Assembly (NCBI RefSeq): GCF_015831355.1
Contig: NZ_JADWYR010000001.1
Coordinates: 930,001-994,000, forward strand
Direction of reading: 5' to 3'
Length of the DNA: 64,000 bases
DNA from: Panacibacter microcysteis
Lineage (GTDB): Bacteria > Bacteroidota > Bacteroidia > Chitinophagales > Chitinophagaceae
A model generated the notes under the pieces. The model had not been told where the DNA came from, ran no database searches, and saw nothing but the letters and a program-made list of their open reading frames with translations. Below are positions 1-8,661 of the stretch, piece by piece. A program made the translations under genes and the position numbers. Position 1 is the stretch's first letter, and every line of letters begins with the position of its first letter.

Positions 1-29
1 GAGCCTGCGCAGCCGCAAGATGCAATGCA

Positions 30-82
30 GTACAAGTGTGCGACGCAACAGGAGCTTCATGCTTATGCTGTTGCCGGGTACA
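30..82 (+). repeat. Family-1 intergenic repeat, copy 1 (forward)
   Basis: The core at 30-49 differs from the common core by one base (GTACAAGTG...). A spacer and a TGCCGGGTACAC right end follow. It lies just beyond the terminator of the TonB-type receptor gene. Confidence 0.7.
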
Positions 83-90
83 CAATAAAA

Positions 91-117
91 AAGGGCCCGG
101 AAAAAAATTTCCGGGCC
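91..117 (-). terminator. Rho-independent terminator of the TonB-type receptor gene
   Basis: A 10-bp stem GGCCCGGAAA/TTTCCGGGCC (94-103 with 108-117) has a 4-nt loop. On the minus strand it is followed by CCCTTTTTTATTG, the expected U-run. It begins about 30 bp past the receptor stop codon. Confidence 0.85.
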
Positions 118-147
118 GTATTCTTCACCAAAACCAACTAAAAAAAA

Positions 148-2592
148 TTAATTACCACCAATGCCGCCACCCTGGCTGCCCACACGCTTGTTTTCGTCTT
201 CTGTTGCAGTCTTGCGCTGGCGTGCGGCTTTAACCTGTGCATTACCAAAACGGTAAGTAAAGTTCAGGCGAAACTGGCGGCTTTCCCACCCACCTGTTGT
301 CTTTAAATACTGGCCTGCAAAATCGCTGGTGCCGCCCCACTGCATGGTGTGAAACACGTCTGTTACAGTTGCTTTTAATGTGCCCTTACTTTTCAGCACA
401 GTTTGCTGTATGCCTACATCTACACCACCCATAGCCTTGCTTTTAAAAGTACCCTGCCATATGGAAGGCGAAGTATAAAAACCGGATAATTCAAGCGTTG
501 TTTTCTTTGCTACTTTAAAAGTGTTTTGCATGTATAGGTTGGCTGCAAACACATCGAGGTTTACGCCACGGCCTTCACCAAAGTCTGCCTTGTATTTGGA
601 GTAATAAGTGTTGATGTTTGTAAACATGCTGTAAAACTTATACTGGAATGGCAGGCTTATATTAAGGCTTACAATATCCTGCGTAGCAAGATTCTTTTTG
701 GTTATAAAAGCTTTGGTAAGGTCTGCCGTATCAACAATCTGCGAAAACACATCGCTTACATGGCTGTAACTAAGTGTTGTTGTTAAACGATACCTGAATG
801 TATTGGTAAGCGAAAAGCTGTTGGTGTACTGCGGCCTGAGCTGTGTATTACCCTGCTGGAAAGTGTATTTATCGAGCCTGAATTCAAAAGGATTGAGATC
901 CTGGTAAGCAGGCCTGTCTATTCTTCTGCTATAGCTTACACTCCATTGGTTCATAGGGTTTTTGTTAAGCGTTACCGCGGCACTTGGAAAGAAGTTGGTA
1001 TAGTTTCTTTCGAAGGTAGAATCGAACTGTATGTTGCTGCCATCAATCAACGACACTCCCTTTGAAGCACCTGTGATATTGGTATTTTCCATACGCAACC
1101 CAGCCTGTATCATAAAGCCTTTGAACTGCCTGTTGTAATTAACGTACAGCGCATTGATGTTTTCTTTGTACAGGAAGTTATTATTGCGGTCTCTTGTTTT
1201 GTCTGCTTCGTCTATAATGAAACGATCAAAGTTGTTATCGCTTTTTACGTAAGATACTTTTCCACCAAAACCCAAACGTCCTTTTTTGAAGTTTTGTTCG
1301 TAATCAGCCTTACCGGAATAGATATCGATATTCGTTGGCGCAATCATGTTGTATGTTTCACTCTGCAACAGGTTACCTGTTGCGGCATCATACGTATTGT
1401 TGGGCTGGTACTGATCACTCGTCAGGCGGTAACGGCTGTAATCCGCATCCACATTCAGTTCATGGCCAGATGTGTCTGCAAAGCGATAGTTGACATTACC
1501 ATTTATATTGTCTCTGCCGCTGCTTGTTTTGTTATTTGCCAGCAGCAGGCGGTCTGCAAATTTTGTAGGTGCATAAGAAATATCTGTACGGCTGTCGTTG
1601 TATAATGTAAAGTCTGTAATATTTCCGTTTACCATAACACCAACCGTGTTTTTGCTATTGATGTAATAATCTGCGCCTGCTTTAAAATTGTGGCTGTTGT
1701 TACGGAAGGTCATCACAGCGCGCTGATCGAACAAAGTATCGAGCTGTACACGGTAAAGATTCATGTAACTTTCGTTACGGCTTTTATTGTAGTTGTAACT
1801 ACCAAAAAGATTCAGGCGTTTGTTACGATTGTTCAATGTTATGCCTGCGTTGTATTTTGGATAAGTGCCAATATTGTAGCCTGCATTCACCGTACCGTTA
1901 GTACCGTAAGATTTGTTTTTCTTTAACCGGATGTTGATGATGCCTGCATTACCAGCGGCTTCATATTTTGCAGAAGGATTGGTAATGATTTCTATTGCTT
2001 CTATTTGTGTAGACTGCATTGATTTTAAAAAGTTGCTCAGGTCGCTGCCGCTCAGCGGAGATGGCTTTCCGTCTATATACACCTGCACGCCATTTTTACC
2101 ACTCAGGCTGATGTTGTCATCTTTATCAATTGTAACGCCAGGTGATTTACGCAAGAGTTCCAGCCCATCATTACCTACGGCGTTAATACTGTTCTCTACA
2201 TTCACAATGGTCTTGTCTGCTTTAACTTCTATCATTGGCTTTTTTGCTACAACAGTTACGCCTTTTAGTTCTGTTGCCGCTTTTTCTAGTACCAGTGTGG
2301 GTGCAGTTGCATCTCCGGCAATATTTATAACCGGTGAGTATTTTGCAGCAAAGCCTATAAAAGAAGCGCTGATGATGTATGCACCATTGGTAACATTCTG
2401 AAATTTGTAGCCTCCTTCTTTATCTGATACACCCAGCTTCACAACAGTTGTATCTTTTGCATTATGTAAGGTTACTGTAGCATTAGCAACGGCTTTCCCT
2501 TCCGCATCTTTTACAACACCAGCTACTGTTTGCGCCATGGCTGTTGCAGACAATATTATAAATGCTGTAAACAGTGAAAAAATTTTACTCAT
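148..2592 (-). CDS. TonB-dependent receptor-like outer-membrane beta-barrel protein
   Basis: Outer-membrane receptor of 814 residues. A signal peptide (1-20, ending AMA before Q) is followed by a carboxypeptidase-regulatory-like beta-sandwich (about 22-105), a plug domain (about 110-235, with VYIDGKPSPLSG and the AGIINI motif) and a long aromatic-rich beta-barrel. This is the OMP_b-brl_3 layout, not classical SusC, and no SusD gene lies beside it, so it need not be a glycan importer. The longest frame adds ten residues; I chose the Met at 2592 because the signal peptide starts there. The Gly/Asn-rich C-terminus lacks the usual terminal Phe. Substrate is unknown. It is transcribed alone and ends at a strong terminator. 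Confidence 0.85.
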   Translation of the reverse strand: MSKIFSLFTAFIILSATAMAQTVAGVVKDAEGKAVANATVTLHNAKDTTVVKLGVSDKEGGYKFQNVTNGAYIISASFIGFAAKYSPVINIAGDATAPTLVLEKAATELKGVTVVAKKPMIEVKADKTIVNVENSINAVGNDGLELLRKSPGVTIDKDDNISLSGKNGVQVYIDGKPSPLSGSDLSNFLKSMQSTQIEAIEIITNPSAKYEAAGNAGIINIRLKKNKSYGTNGTVNAGYNIGTYPKYNAGITLNNRNKRLNLFGSYNYNKSRNESYMNLYRVQLDTLFDQRAVMTFRNNSHNFKAGADYYINSKNTVGVMVNGNITDFTLYNDSRTDISYAPTKFADRLLLANNKTSSGRDNINGNVNYRFADTSGHELNVDADYSRYRLTSDQYQPNNTYDAATGNLLQSETYNMIAPTNIDIYSGKADYEQNFKKGRLGFGGKVSYVKSDNNFDRFIIDEADKTRDRNNNFLYKENINALYVNYNRQFKGFMIQAGLRMENTNITGASKGVSLIDGSNIQFDSTFERNYTNFFPSAAVTLNKNPMNQWSVSYSRRIDRPAYQDLNPFEFRLDKYTFQQGNTQLRPQYTNSFSLTNTFRYRLTTTLSYSHVSDVFSQIVDTADLTKAFITKKNLATQDIVSLNISLPFQYKFYSMFTNINTYYSKYKADFGEGRGVNLDVFAANLYMQNTFKVAKKTTLELSGFYTSPSIWQGTFKSKAMGGVDVGIQQTVLKSKGTLKATVTDVFHTMQWGGTSDFAGQYLKTTGGWESRQFRLNFTYRFGNAQVKAARQRKTATEDENKRVGSQGGGIGGN

Positions 2593-2774
2593 AACAATAA
2601 GGTTTGCTTTATTGGTGCGCAAAGTTGTTTCAACATTACAGCGGCACTAAGCTGTTTATGTATCAACGGTACAAACGCTGTTATGAATGGTTGCGTGCAG
2701 GGTATGAACCGGGTTGCCTAATTATTGTTTTCCATCAATGTGTGTTGTACATTTAACGTACAATAAAATATGCC

Positions 2775-3182
2775 ATGGCAAAAGCCGCTAAAAAGCTAAT
2801 TGATATACCCGCTTACCATCTTACACTGGCTGAAGATGAAAAAAACATCTGCGATGTTTTATATGCCCGGATAAACATGTATTTGAAAAATGCAGAAGCG
2901 CGTGTTTGGCACAGCCATCCCGTATGGTTTTTAGAAGGCAACCCGGTTGTTGGTTACAGCAAAAGGAAAAATGGTATCAGTTTAATGTTCTGGAGTGGCC
3001 AATCGTTTGATGAGCCGGCCTTGCAGCCCGAAGGCAGTTTTAAAGCTGCTGAAATTTTTTTTACTGCAGCAGAACAGGTAAATACAGAGGATCTGCAACG
3101 GTGGCTGAGAAAGGCTGCCGATATTCAGTGGGATTATAAAAACATTGTAAAACGTAAAGGCGTACTGGAACGGCTGAAGTAA
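2775..3182 (+). CDS. DUF1801 (YdhG-like) domain protein
   Basis: A 135-residue soluble protein with the DUF1801 fold. The visible signature is a helix with LYARINMYLKNAEARVWHSHPVWFL followed by the strand pair GNPVVGYSKRKNGISLMFWSG, as in small YdhG-type proteins (shown here in two parts of the same domain). The C-terminus is rich in Lys and Arg. A TACATTTA sequence near 2748 could be its -7 promoter element. No biochemical function is established for the family, and the neighbours, a receptor upstream on the other strand and a sulfatase downstream, do not suggest one. It has its own ATG and no signal peptide, so it should be cytoplasmic. Confidence 0.75.
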   Translation: MAKAAKKLIDIPAYHLTLAEDEKNICDVLYARINMYLKNAEARVWHSHPVWFLEGNPVVGYSKRKNGISLMFWSGQSFDEPALQPEGSFKAAEIFFTAAEQVNTEDLQRWLRKAADIQWDYKNIVKRKGVLERLK

Positions 3183-3346
3183 GGCGTACGCTAACGATAA
3201 AAACAATAAATACCGGCCATCTCCAATTTCTTTCACGCTAAAAATTTTTTTAAGTTTAAATGCTTGCATTTCATTAATGGGCGTATTATTTTTATGTTAT
3301 CAAAAGTTCTTTCATAACCGAATATTTTCCTAACCCCATTTACTTT

Positions 3347-4732
3347 ATGAAACCTCCCACCCGCCGTTCGCTTATTTACCTTTTTGGTATTATAGCTATT
3401 GCCATGGCCGCATCCTGCAAAAGAATAGAAACGCTAAGCCCTGCTTCTGAATCGCTTGCAGCACACAACAAAGCTTTATTAGCCGGGCCAACAAAGCCAA
3501 ATGTTATTGTGATTCTGGCAGATGATATAGGCTACGAAGTACCTGCTGTAAACGGCGGTATCAGTTACCAGACACCAAACATTGACCAGATAGCAAATAC
3601 CGGCATGCGCTTTACGCAGTGCAGGGCATCCCCTTTGTGTTCGCCATCGAGATTTGCGTTAATGACGGGAAAGTATAATTTCAGGAATTACACCACATGG
3701 GGCGTAATGGGACAAAATGAGCAAACGCTTGCGACCCTTTTTAAAAGTGCAGGATACACTACCCTTGCTGCCGGTAAATGGCAGTTTGATGGTGGCGACG
3801 CATCTATACATGCACTGGGCTTCGATGATTACAGTGTATGGAACCCGTATGAAATTGCATCCAGTGGCAGCCAGGGCTCGAATTATAAAGATCCGAAAGT
3901 TTACCAGAACGGTGCCTATGAGCCTGACACTTCAAACCTTGGAAAATACAGCGATGATATTTTTACTGACTATGTCAAAAACTTTATTGAAGTAAACCAG
4001 GCCAACAATTTCTTTATCTACTATGCAACCTGTCTTTGCCATGCACCCTACTCGCCGACACCTGACGATCCGGCTTTTGCTACCTGGAACCCGGCAGACA
4101 GGCTGAATGATACAGCATATTTTTCTTCAATGGTGCGTTATATGGACAAAAAAATAGGAGAGATCATTACCAAATTGCAGGAACTTGGGTTATACGAAAA
4201 CACCGTTATACTCTTTAGCGGAGACAATGGCACACCACACCATATTTTCAGTGTTGTAGATTCTACGGCAGTGGAGGGCGGCAAAGGATCTACGCTGGAA
4301 GCAGGCATTCATGTTCCGCTCGTAGTTTCCTGGCCAAACGGTATTACAAGCCCCGGAACAATTAACAACAACCTTATCGACTTTCCTGATATTATGGCAA
4401 CCTGCGCAGACATAGCAGAAGCTGATGTTTCCGGCTTTGGAACACTTGACGGGATAAGCTTTTACAACCAACTGACAGGTGCCGCCTACACACCAAGACC
4501 CTGGAGCTACAATTATTACAACCCGCACACCAATTCGGGTAATAACAAACTGCGGGAATGGGTGCAGGATTCCACCTATAAGCTATACATTACAGTAAAC
4601 AATAACTACAGGTTCTACAATATAAAAAATGACCCTAACGAATTAGCGGCCATTAAAAAGAGAAATATGACACCGGGAGAAAAAACGATTTACAATAATT
4701 TCAAAAGTATACTAACCACCATGGGCCCGTAA
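3347..4732 (+). CDS. Sulfatase family lipoprotein
   Basis: A 461-residue member of the sulfatase/alkaline phosphatase superfamily. The N-terminus is a lipoprotein signal with lipobox AASC (Cys24), so it should be membrane-anchored outside the cytoplasm. Metal-binding Asp59-Asp60 lie in ILADDIGYE. CSPSR at 98-102 is the canonical C-x-P-S-R motif whose Cys98 would become formylglycine. FSGDNGTPHH supplies further metal ligands. No sulfatase-maturing enzyme is beside it. The substrate cannot be told: sulfated glycans are usual for Bacteroidota, but there is no adjacent polysaccharide-utilisation locus. It converges on the peroxiredoxin gene with a 30-bp gap. Confidence 0.87.
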   Translation: MKPPTRRSLIYLFGIIAIAMAASCKRIETLSPASESLAAHNKALLAGPTKPNVIVILADDIGYEVPAVNGGISYQTPNIDQIANTGMRFTQCRASPLCSPSRFALMTGKYNFRNYTTWGVMGQNEQTLATLFKSAGYTTLAAGKWQFDGGDASIHALGFDDYSVWNPYEIASSGSQGSNYKDPKVYQNGAYEPDTSNLGKYSDDIFTDYVKNFIEVNQANNFFIYYATCLCHAPYSPTPDDPAFATWNPADRLNDTAYFSSMVRYMDKKIGEIITKLQELGLYENTVILFSGDNGTPHHIFSVVDSTAVEGGKGSTLEAGIHVPLVVSWPNGITSPGTINNNLIDFPDIMATCADIAEADVSGFGTLDGISFYNQLTGAAYTPRPWSYNYYNPHTNSGNNKLREWVQDSTYKLYITVNNNYRFYNIKNDPNELAAIKKRNMTPGEKTIYNNFKSILTTMGP

Positions 4733-4762
4733 ATGCCCCGCTAAGTATGGGGGATATATATT

Positions 4763-5245
4763 TTACTTTATGTTCTTTTCAATATCAGCCCATGCAGCAA
4801 TGATCTCCGCTGCATGGCTTTTATTTTTTGGCCTTAGAAAAATTTTACGGATTCTTCCCTTCTCATCAATCAGGAAAGTGGTTCGTAATACGCCCATATA
4901 TTTATGTCCAAACATCTGCTTCTCTGCCCATAGTCCATATCGTTTAATGATCTTTTGCGAAGGATCTGCCACCAGGGTAAATGGCAGGTTGAACTTTGTT
5001 TCAAATTTTTTATGCTTCTCAACTTCATCGGGGCTGATGCCTATCACTTCAAAACCTTGTTGCGTCAATAATCCATAATTATCCCGAAGGTTACATGCCT
5101 GTATGGTGCAGGTTGGCGTATCATCTTCAGGATAGAAATAAAGCACCAGCTTTTTGCCCTTGTAGTCAGACAAACAAACCTTATGGCCATTCTGATCTAT
5201 ACCATTAAATGCGGGTGCTTTATCTCCTTCTTTTGGCAGATGCAT
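4763..5245 (-). CDS. bcp: Thiol peroxidase, Bcp/PrxQ-type peroxiredoxin
   Basis: A 160-residue cytoplasmic peroxiredoxin that reduces hydroperoxides with electrons from thioredoxin. The motif YPEDDTPTCTIQAC carries the peroxidatic Cys46 and, five residues on, the probable resolving Cys51, the atypical 2-Cys layout of Bcp. The length is typical. One small deviation is TPTCT where most members have TPGCT. A TAACTTTG -7 element lies about 25 bp before the ATG. It appears to be a single-gene unit. Confidence 0.92.
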   Translation of the reverse strand: MHLPKEGDKAPAFNGIDQNGHKVCLSDYKGKKLVLYFYPEDDTPTCTIQACNLRDNYGLLTQQGFEVIGISPDEVEKHKKFETKFNLPFTLVADPSQKIIKRYGLWAEKQMFGHKYMGVLRTTFLIDEKGRIRKIFLRPKNKSHAAEIIAAWADIEKNIK

Positions 5246-5268
5246 ACATTGATCATTTTAATAAAGTG

Positions 5269-5276
5269 CAAAGTTA
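5269..5276 (-). promoter_or_regulatory. Candidate -7 element of the bcp gene
   Basis: On the minus strand this reads TAACTTTG, an exact match to the Bacteroidota TAnnTTTG element, 24 bp before the start codon. No convincing TTTG -33 element is seen 19 bp further upstream, so this rests on one box. Confidence 0.4.
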
Positions 5277-5382
5277 TTGCGATGTCTCATTGATACACGA
5301 TCAGCAACGCTATATAAAAATAAACATCATTCCAGTAAACTTTTATGTAGCGAAGTACAACAATAAATCAGTTAAGCTTCCA

Positions 5383-7095
5383 TCATCTTACAAGCGTATA
5401 TTCTTTCGTGTTAACATTCCCGGCCTTGTCAGTTACCACAACTTTCAGCGTATGTTTTCCGGTTGTAAAATAATCATCAACGCTGTATATAAAGTCATCA
5501 TTCTTTTTGGCGAAGAGCAACCACTGACCATCTAAAGTTGCAGTAAAACTTTCTACCTCGTCATACTCATCTGTACAACGCAAACGAATGCTTTGCCTTG
5601 CTGAGAATTTACTGCCATTACCCCAGCCCACAGGCGTTATTAGCGGGGGCACTGTATCGAGCAGCATTTGCACCAGCCCAAGCCGGTTAAACTTTACGCT
5701 CATCCAGCCATCTTTCCATTCCCCTTTTGCCACTTCTTTATGCCTGTTACTTATAAGTTGAATTACCACCCTGTCTTTTTCAGCCGCAGAAAGCATTTGC
5801 ACAGGCTTTAGCTTTACAACAATGCTATCGTGTAAGGGCACTGTATAATTATGCAAAGAAACCATTGGAGATACAGCGTTTCTTTGTAAAGAAACTGCCT
5901 CACTCAACTGAAAGGGCACCACATCATAAAAAGTCTTTTTACTGAAATACGCTTTTACATTTTTTCCTGTAATACTGTCTGCAATGCCGGGCATCAGCGG
6001 TCTGGCATTAACCGGATAGGTATAATTTTTTGCCGCTTTTTTGCTGTGTTGTACGTTGAACTCAATATAGCTGGCATTGTTATGTACATCCTTCAGTGCA
6101 ACTTTAATTTTATGAATCATTGTATCGTGCAGAATTATAACACCCGTTGCACCGGCATCTGAAAATATGCTGATATCATTGCCCGGCAACTTTGCCAGGT
6201 GTTGTATAAAACTGTTTGTCCTGGCGTAGACGGTATAATCTGTACAGGCATTGATATACCTGGATGCAGGATATGAAAAATCATTTAGCTGAAACGCGTT
6301 GATCAGTGAATCATCCATCCACAACTCTGCCTGGTAAATGCCAAAACGAAAGGAAGAATTATTACGACGGTCAAGTGTTTTTACCCCAAGGCTTATAAGC
6401 GGCGAACCAACCTGCACCACCGGCTGCAAACTTGTATATGCTGCACCAGTAGCTTTTAATGCAACAGGCTGTGGCGCCGCAAGGTATGTGCTGTACCTTC
6501 TGTCATACCAATACAGGCCATTTACGGCAGGCCTTACATTGTCAGGAATATTTAACCCACACAACTCGGGATTGATATTGTTTTCCGTTTTGCTGTCACG
6601 AATTTCGAAGTGCAGGTGCGGACCGGCAGAGCCGCCGGTGTTTCCACTCAGTGCAATAAACTGCCCTTTTGTTACCGGGAACTGGTCAGGCTGCAGGTAA
6701 ACATCCTGCTCCCATTGTTCATCTGCATATTGTTTTGCAACCAGAAAATCCTGCAGTGGTTTATAAAAAGCATTCAGGTGCGCATACAAAGTGGTGTAGC
6801 CATTAGGATGCGTGATGTAGATTGCTTTGCCATAACCCCATTTTTCTATTTTAATCCTGCTTACATACCCTTCCGCAGCAGCGTATACTTCCAGGTTTTC
6901 CCGGGCTTGTGTCCGTATGTCAAGGCCCATGTGAAAGTGATTGCTGCGCAGGTCGCCAAAATTTGCAGAAAGATCAAGCGGAATACCCAGCGGGCTGCGA
7001 AAATAATTTTGTGGATAGATACTTTCTATTTGCGCATACACATCAGCATTACTTAAACACAGTGCCAGCAACACTGCACTTACAATTTGTCTCAT
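5383..7095 (-). CDS. Exported M23 (LytM-type) metallopeptidase
   Basis: A 570-residue protein with a signal peptide (about 1-21) and an amino-terminal M23 domain (about 35-175). The zinc ligands are visible: HMGLD supplies His55 and Asp59, and GPHLHFE supplies His160 and His162 of the HxH motif. Such enzymes usually cut peptidoglycan cross-links in the periplasm. The remaining 390 residues are beta-rich and end in an Ig-like segment (LKVVVTDKAGNVNTKEYTL), probably for binding or positioning. All catalytic residues are present, so it should be active. It is transcribed alone. The ATG follows a normal spacing and no alternative start is needed. Confidence 0.88.
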   Translation of the reverse strand: MRQIVSAVLLALCLSNADVYAQIESIYPQNYFRSPLGIPLDLSANFGDLRSNHFHMGLDIRTQARENLEVYAAAEGYVSRIKIEKWGYGKAIYITHPNGYTTLYAHLNAFYKPLQDFLVAKQYADEQWEQDVYLQPDQFPVTKGQFIALSGNTGGSAGPHLHFEIRDSKTENNINPELCGLNIPDNVRPAVNGLYWYDRRYSTYLAAPQPVALKATGAAYTSLQPVVQVGSPLISLGVKTLDRRNNSSFRFGIYQAELWMDDSLINAFQLNDFSYPASRYINACTDYTVYARTNSFIQHLAKLPGNDISIFSDAGATGVIILHDTMIHKIKVALKDVHNNASYIEFNVQHSKKAAKNYTYPVNARPLMPGIADSITGKNVKAYFSKKTFYDVVPFQLSEAVSLQRNAVSPMVSLHNYTVPLHDSIVVKLKPVQMLSAAEKDRVVIQLISNRHKEVAKGEWKDGWMSVKFNRLGLVQMLLDTVPPLITPVGWGNGSKFSARQSIRLRCTDEYDEVESFTATLDGQWLLFAKKNDDFIYSVDDYFTTGKHTLKVVVTDKAGNVNTKEYTLVR

Positions 7096-7174
7096 GCCTC
7101 AAAAATAGCAACCACGCACAAAAAAGGTCGTTAAACATTTTGCACATTTGCAATGAATGATTTGTTACTCAGCA

Positions 7175-7215
7175 CCGGCTTTCATGGCATCGCCGGTTGT
7201 GTCACTCACTTGTGC
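7175..7215 (-). repeat. Family-1 intergenic repeat, copy 2 (reverse)
   Basis: The core is GTTGTGTCACTCACTTGTGC at 7196-7215, the TCACTCAC sub-type with one terminal change. It is preceded by CCGGCTTTCATGGCATCGCC. Confidence 0.75.
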
Positions 7216-7373
7216 GTTCCCTTTTTATGGCGGCTGCAGCGTTCCGGCTCATCAAACATCGTGTGTTACCAACCGATTATATAACGCTTTGGCATTTGCG
7301 ATGACTTTTTTTTATACACTTCTACAAAGGCGATCCGCACAGGTCTTCGCTGCTGGTGAATATTGCTTTTACC

Positions 7374-7434
7374 GTACAAGAGTGCGACGCAACGAAAGCC
7401 TAATAGCAGTACAATTGCCTGGCTCATCATTTCT
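7374..7434 (+). repeat. Family-1 intergenic repeat, copy 3 (forward)
   Basis: A perfect GTACAAGAGTGCGACGCAAC core at 7374-7393 is followed by a spacer and the right end CCTGGCTCATCATT, abutting the stop codon of the next gene. Confidence 0.8.
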
Positions 7435-8433
7435 TTAATGCTTCGCATACCATTTACTTGCATACGGGTCATTCAGCAGGAAGTTCATAAAATTTGCAGA
7501 CAGAATATTTGCACCCTGGTCGTTGGCATGCAGGCCATCCCGTGTTAGTTCTTTTGTCCACAAAAACCCATCGTTTCTTGGCTGATAACCTACAGACCAT
7601 TGGTACCACCCCCATGTAACCATTGGCACTTTTCTTTCCACGCCCTTATATTGCAGTTCGGGCTCGTTGTTAATTTGTCCTGCTATTAAAAACTTACAGC
7701 CCCAGCCATTGTAGTATGGGCCGGGTTCGCGGTTTTGTTGCTTTTTACCGGTACCTAAAAACGTGGTTGTTCTGCCTAGCAGGTACACTACCTTAAGGTT
7801 GGGAAACTTGGTAAGCAAGATTTGCAGGGTGGTTGTATAAACCTGCCGGGTATTAAGTGGCCGCTCAGGAAACGACATGACGCTTATTGAATCATCAGTT
7901 TCTAGATACACTACCTGAACCTGTGGAGCCGTAAGATTATTTTTGGCCAGTTTGGAAAAAGCAACGTTCCAGTATGCATTTGTAATGGTGTCGTTTATTT
8001 CCTGTATACTTTCTCCTCCACCCGTGCAGTTTGCCGTAAGCAGTAATGGGTTTGTAAGCGGGCTTGCCTTTGTTTTCTTTCTCAGGTTATTCATCATAAT
8101 AGAACACGTGCTTGCACCGATGGAAATAAAGCCAATTTTACCTGAGGGTGAGTAGTTGCCATTTGCATCCAGCGGTACAACAGATGCAGACACACTATCG
8201 AGATCTGTAGCATACTGCCCGGATGGCGTATTCTCACCATCCGGGTAAAGACCACCTGTAAAACCGTAGTACGTTCCTGTTGCGAGGTCTGTAAGGGGAA
8301 CTTTCACCGTGTCAGTAAACTCAAGGTTGCTTACAGTGGCGGTAGCTGCAACAGAGGTTTGAGGCTTCATTTCCTTTTCGCAGGCGGTGAGCAACAGCAT
8401 GGTTGCTGTGGCTGATAAAAATAAAGGCTTCAT
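7435..8433 (-). CDS. SGNH-hydrolase-like lipoprotein
   Basis: A 332-residue predicted lipoprotein (lipobox LLTAC, Cys18). ISIGASTCS near residue 106 resembles the nucleophile block of SGNH/GDSL hydrolases, although Ser sits in GAST instead of GDS. Asp299 and His302 in RDGLHANDQG match the D-x-x-H block that supplies the other catalytic residues. Between them VVYLLGRTTTFLG looks like a core strand. An esterase or deacetylase acting at the cell surface is plausible, but the fold call is by motif only and the substrate is unknown. It has a repeat copy directly downstream and no operon partner. Confidence 0.65.
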   Translation of the reverse strand: MKPLFLSATATMLLLTACEKEMKPQTSVAATATVSNLEFTDTVKVPLTDLATGTYYGFTGGLYPDGENTPSGQYATDLDSVSASVVPLDANGNYSPSGKIGFISIGASTCSIMMNNLRKKTKASPLTNPLLLTANCTGGGESIQEINDTITNAYWNVAFSKLAKNNLTAPQVQVVYLETDDSISVMSFPERPLNTRQVYTTTLQILLTKFPNLKVVYLLGRTTTFLGTGKKQQNREPGPYYNGWGCKFLIAGQINNEPELQYKGVERKVPMVTWGWYQWSVGYQPRNDGFLWTKELTRDGLHANDQGANILSANFMNFLLNDPYASKWYAKH

Positions 8434-8636
8434 ATGTATATTTTTGGTTTAGGAAAATACAAGGAAGAGATTGGCGATGGAATTTGAGTGGGATATTGGC
8501 ATGTAGTAAGCGAGCTTATTAAAGATAAAATCTATATTTTATAAATGCAAGTAAAAACATGTAATGTTTGCAACCTCCATGATGTACTAACAAGCGTTTT
8601 TTAAAATTAAAGTCCGGGAAAAACTTTCGCCTGCCT

Positions 8637-8644
8637 TACATTTG
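8637..8644 (+). promoter_or_regulatory. Candidate -7 element of carB
   Basis: TACATTTG matches TAnnTTTG exactly and lies 17 bp before the carB ATG. No TTTG -33 box is visible at the usual distance. Confidence 0.4.
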
Positions 8645-8661
8645 CGCAATTTATCTATACC

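Larger units (their letters stand above)
7096..7434. other. 339-bp intergenic stretch with an inverted pair of family-1 repeats
   Basis: The stretch holds one reverse copy (7175-7215) and one forward copy (7374-7434), with their GTAC ends facing inward and CCGG ends outward. The middle is not clearly coding in any frame. The right copy reaches the stop codon of the SGNH-like gene. Confidence 0.7.

Noticed and set aside
148-4732. A polysaccharide-utilisation locus formed by the receptor and sulfatase
   Set aside because: The receptor is not of SusC type, no SusD is present, and the two genes are on opposite strands with separate signals.
7157-7438. A 93-codon plus-strand frame
   Set aside because: It spans both copies of the inverted repeat pair and has no recognisable domain.
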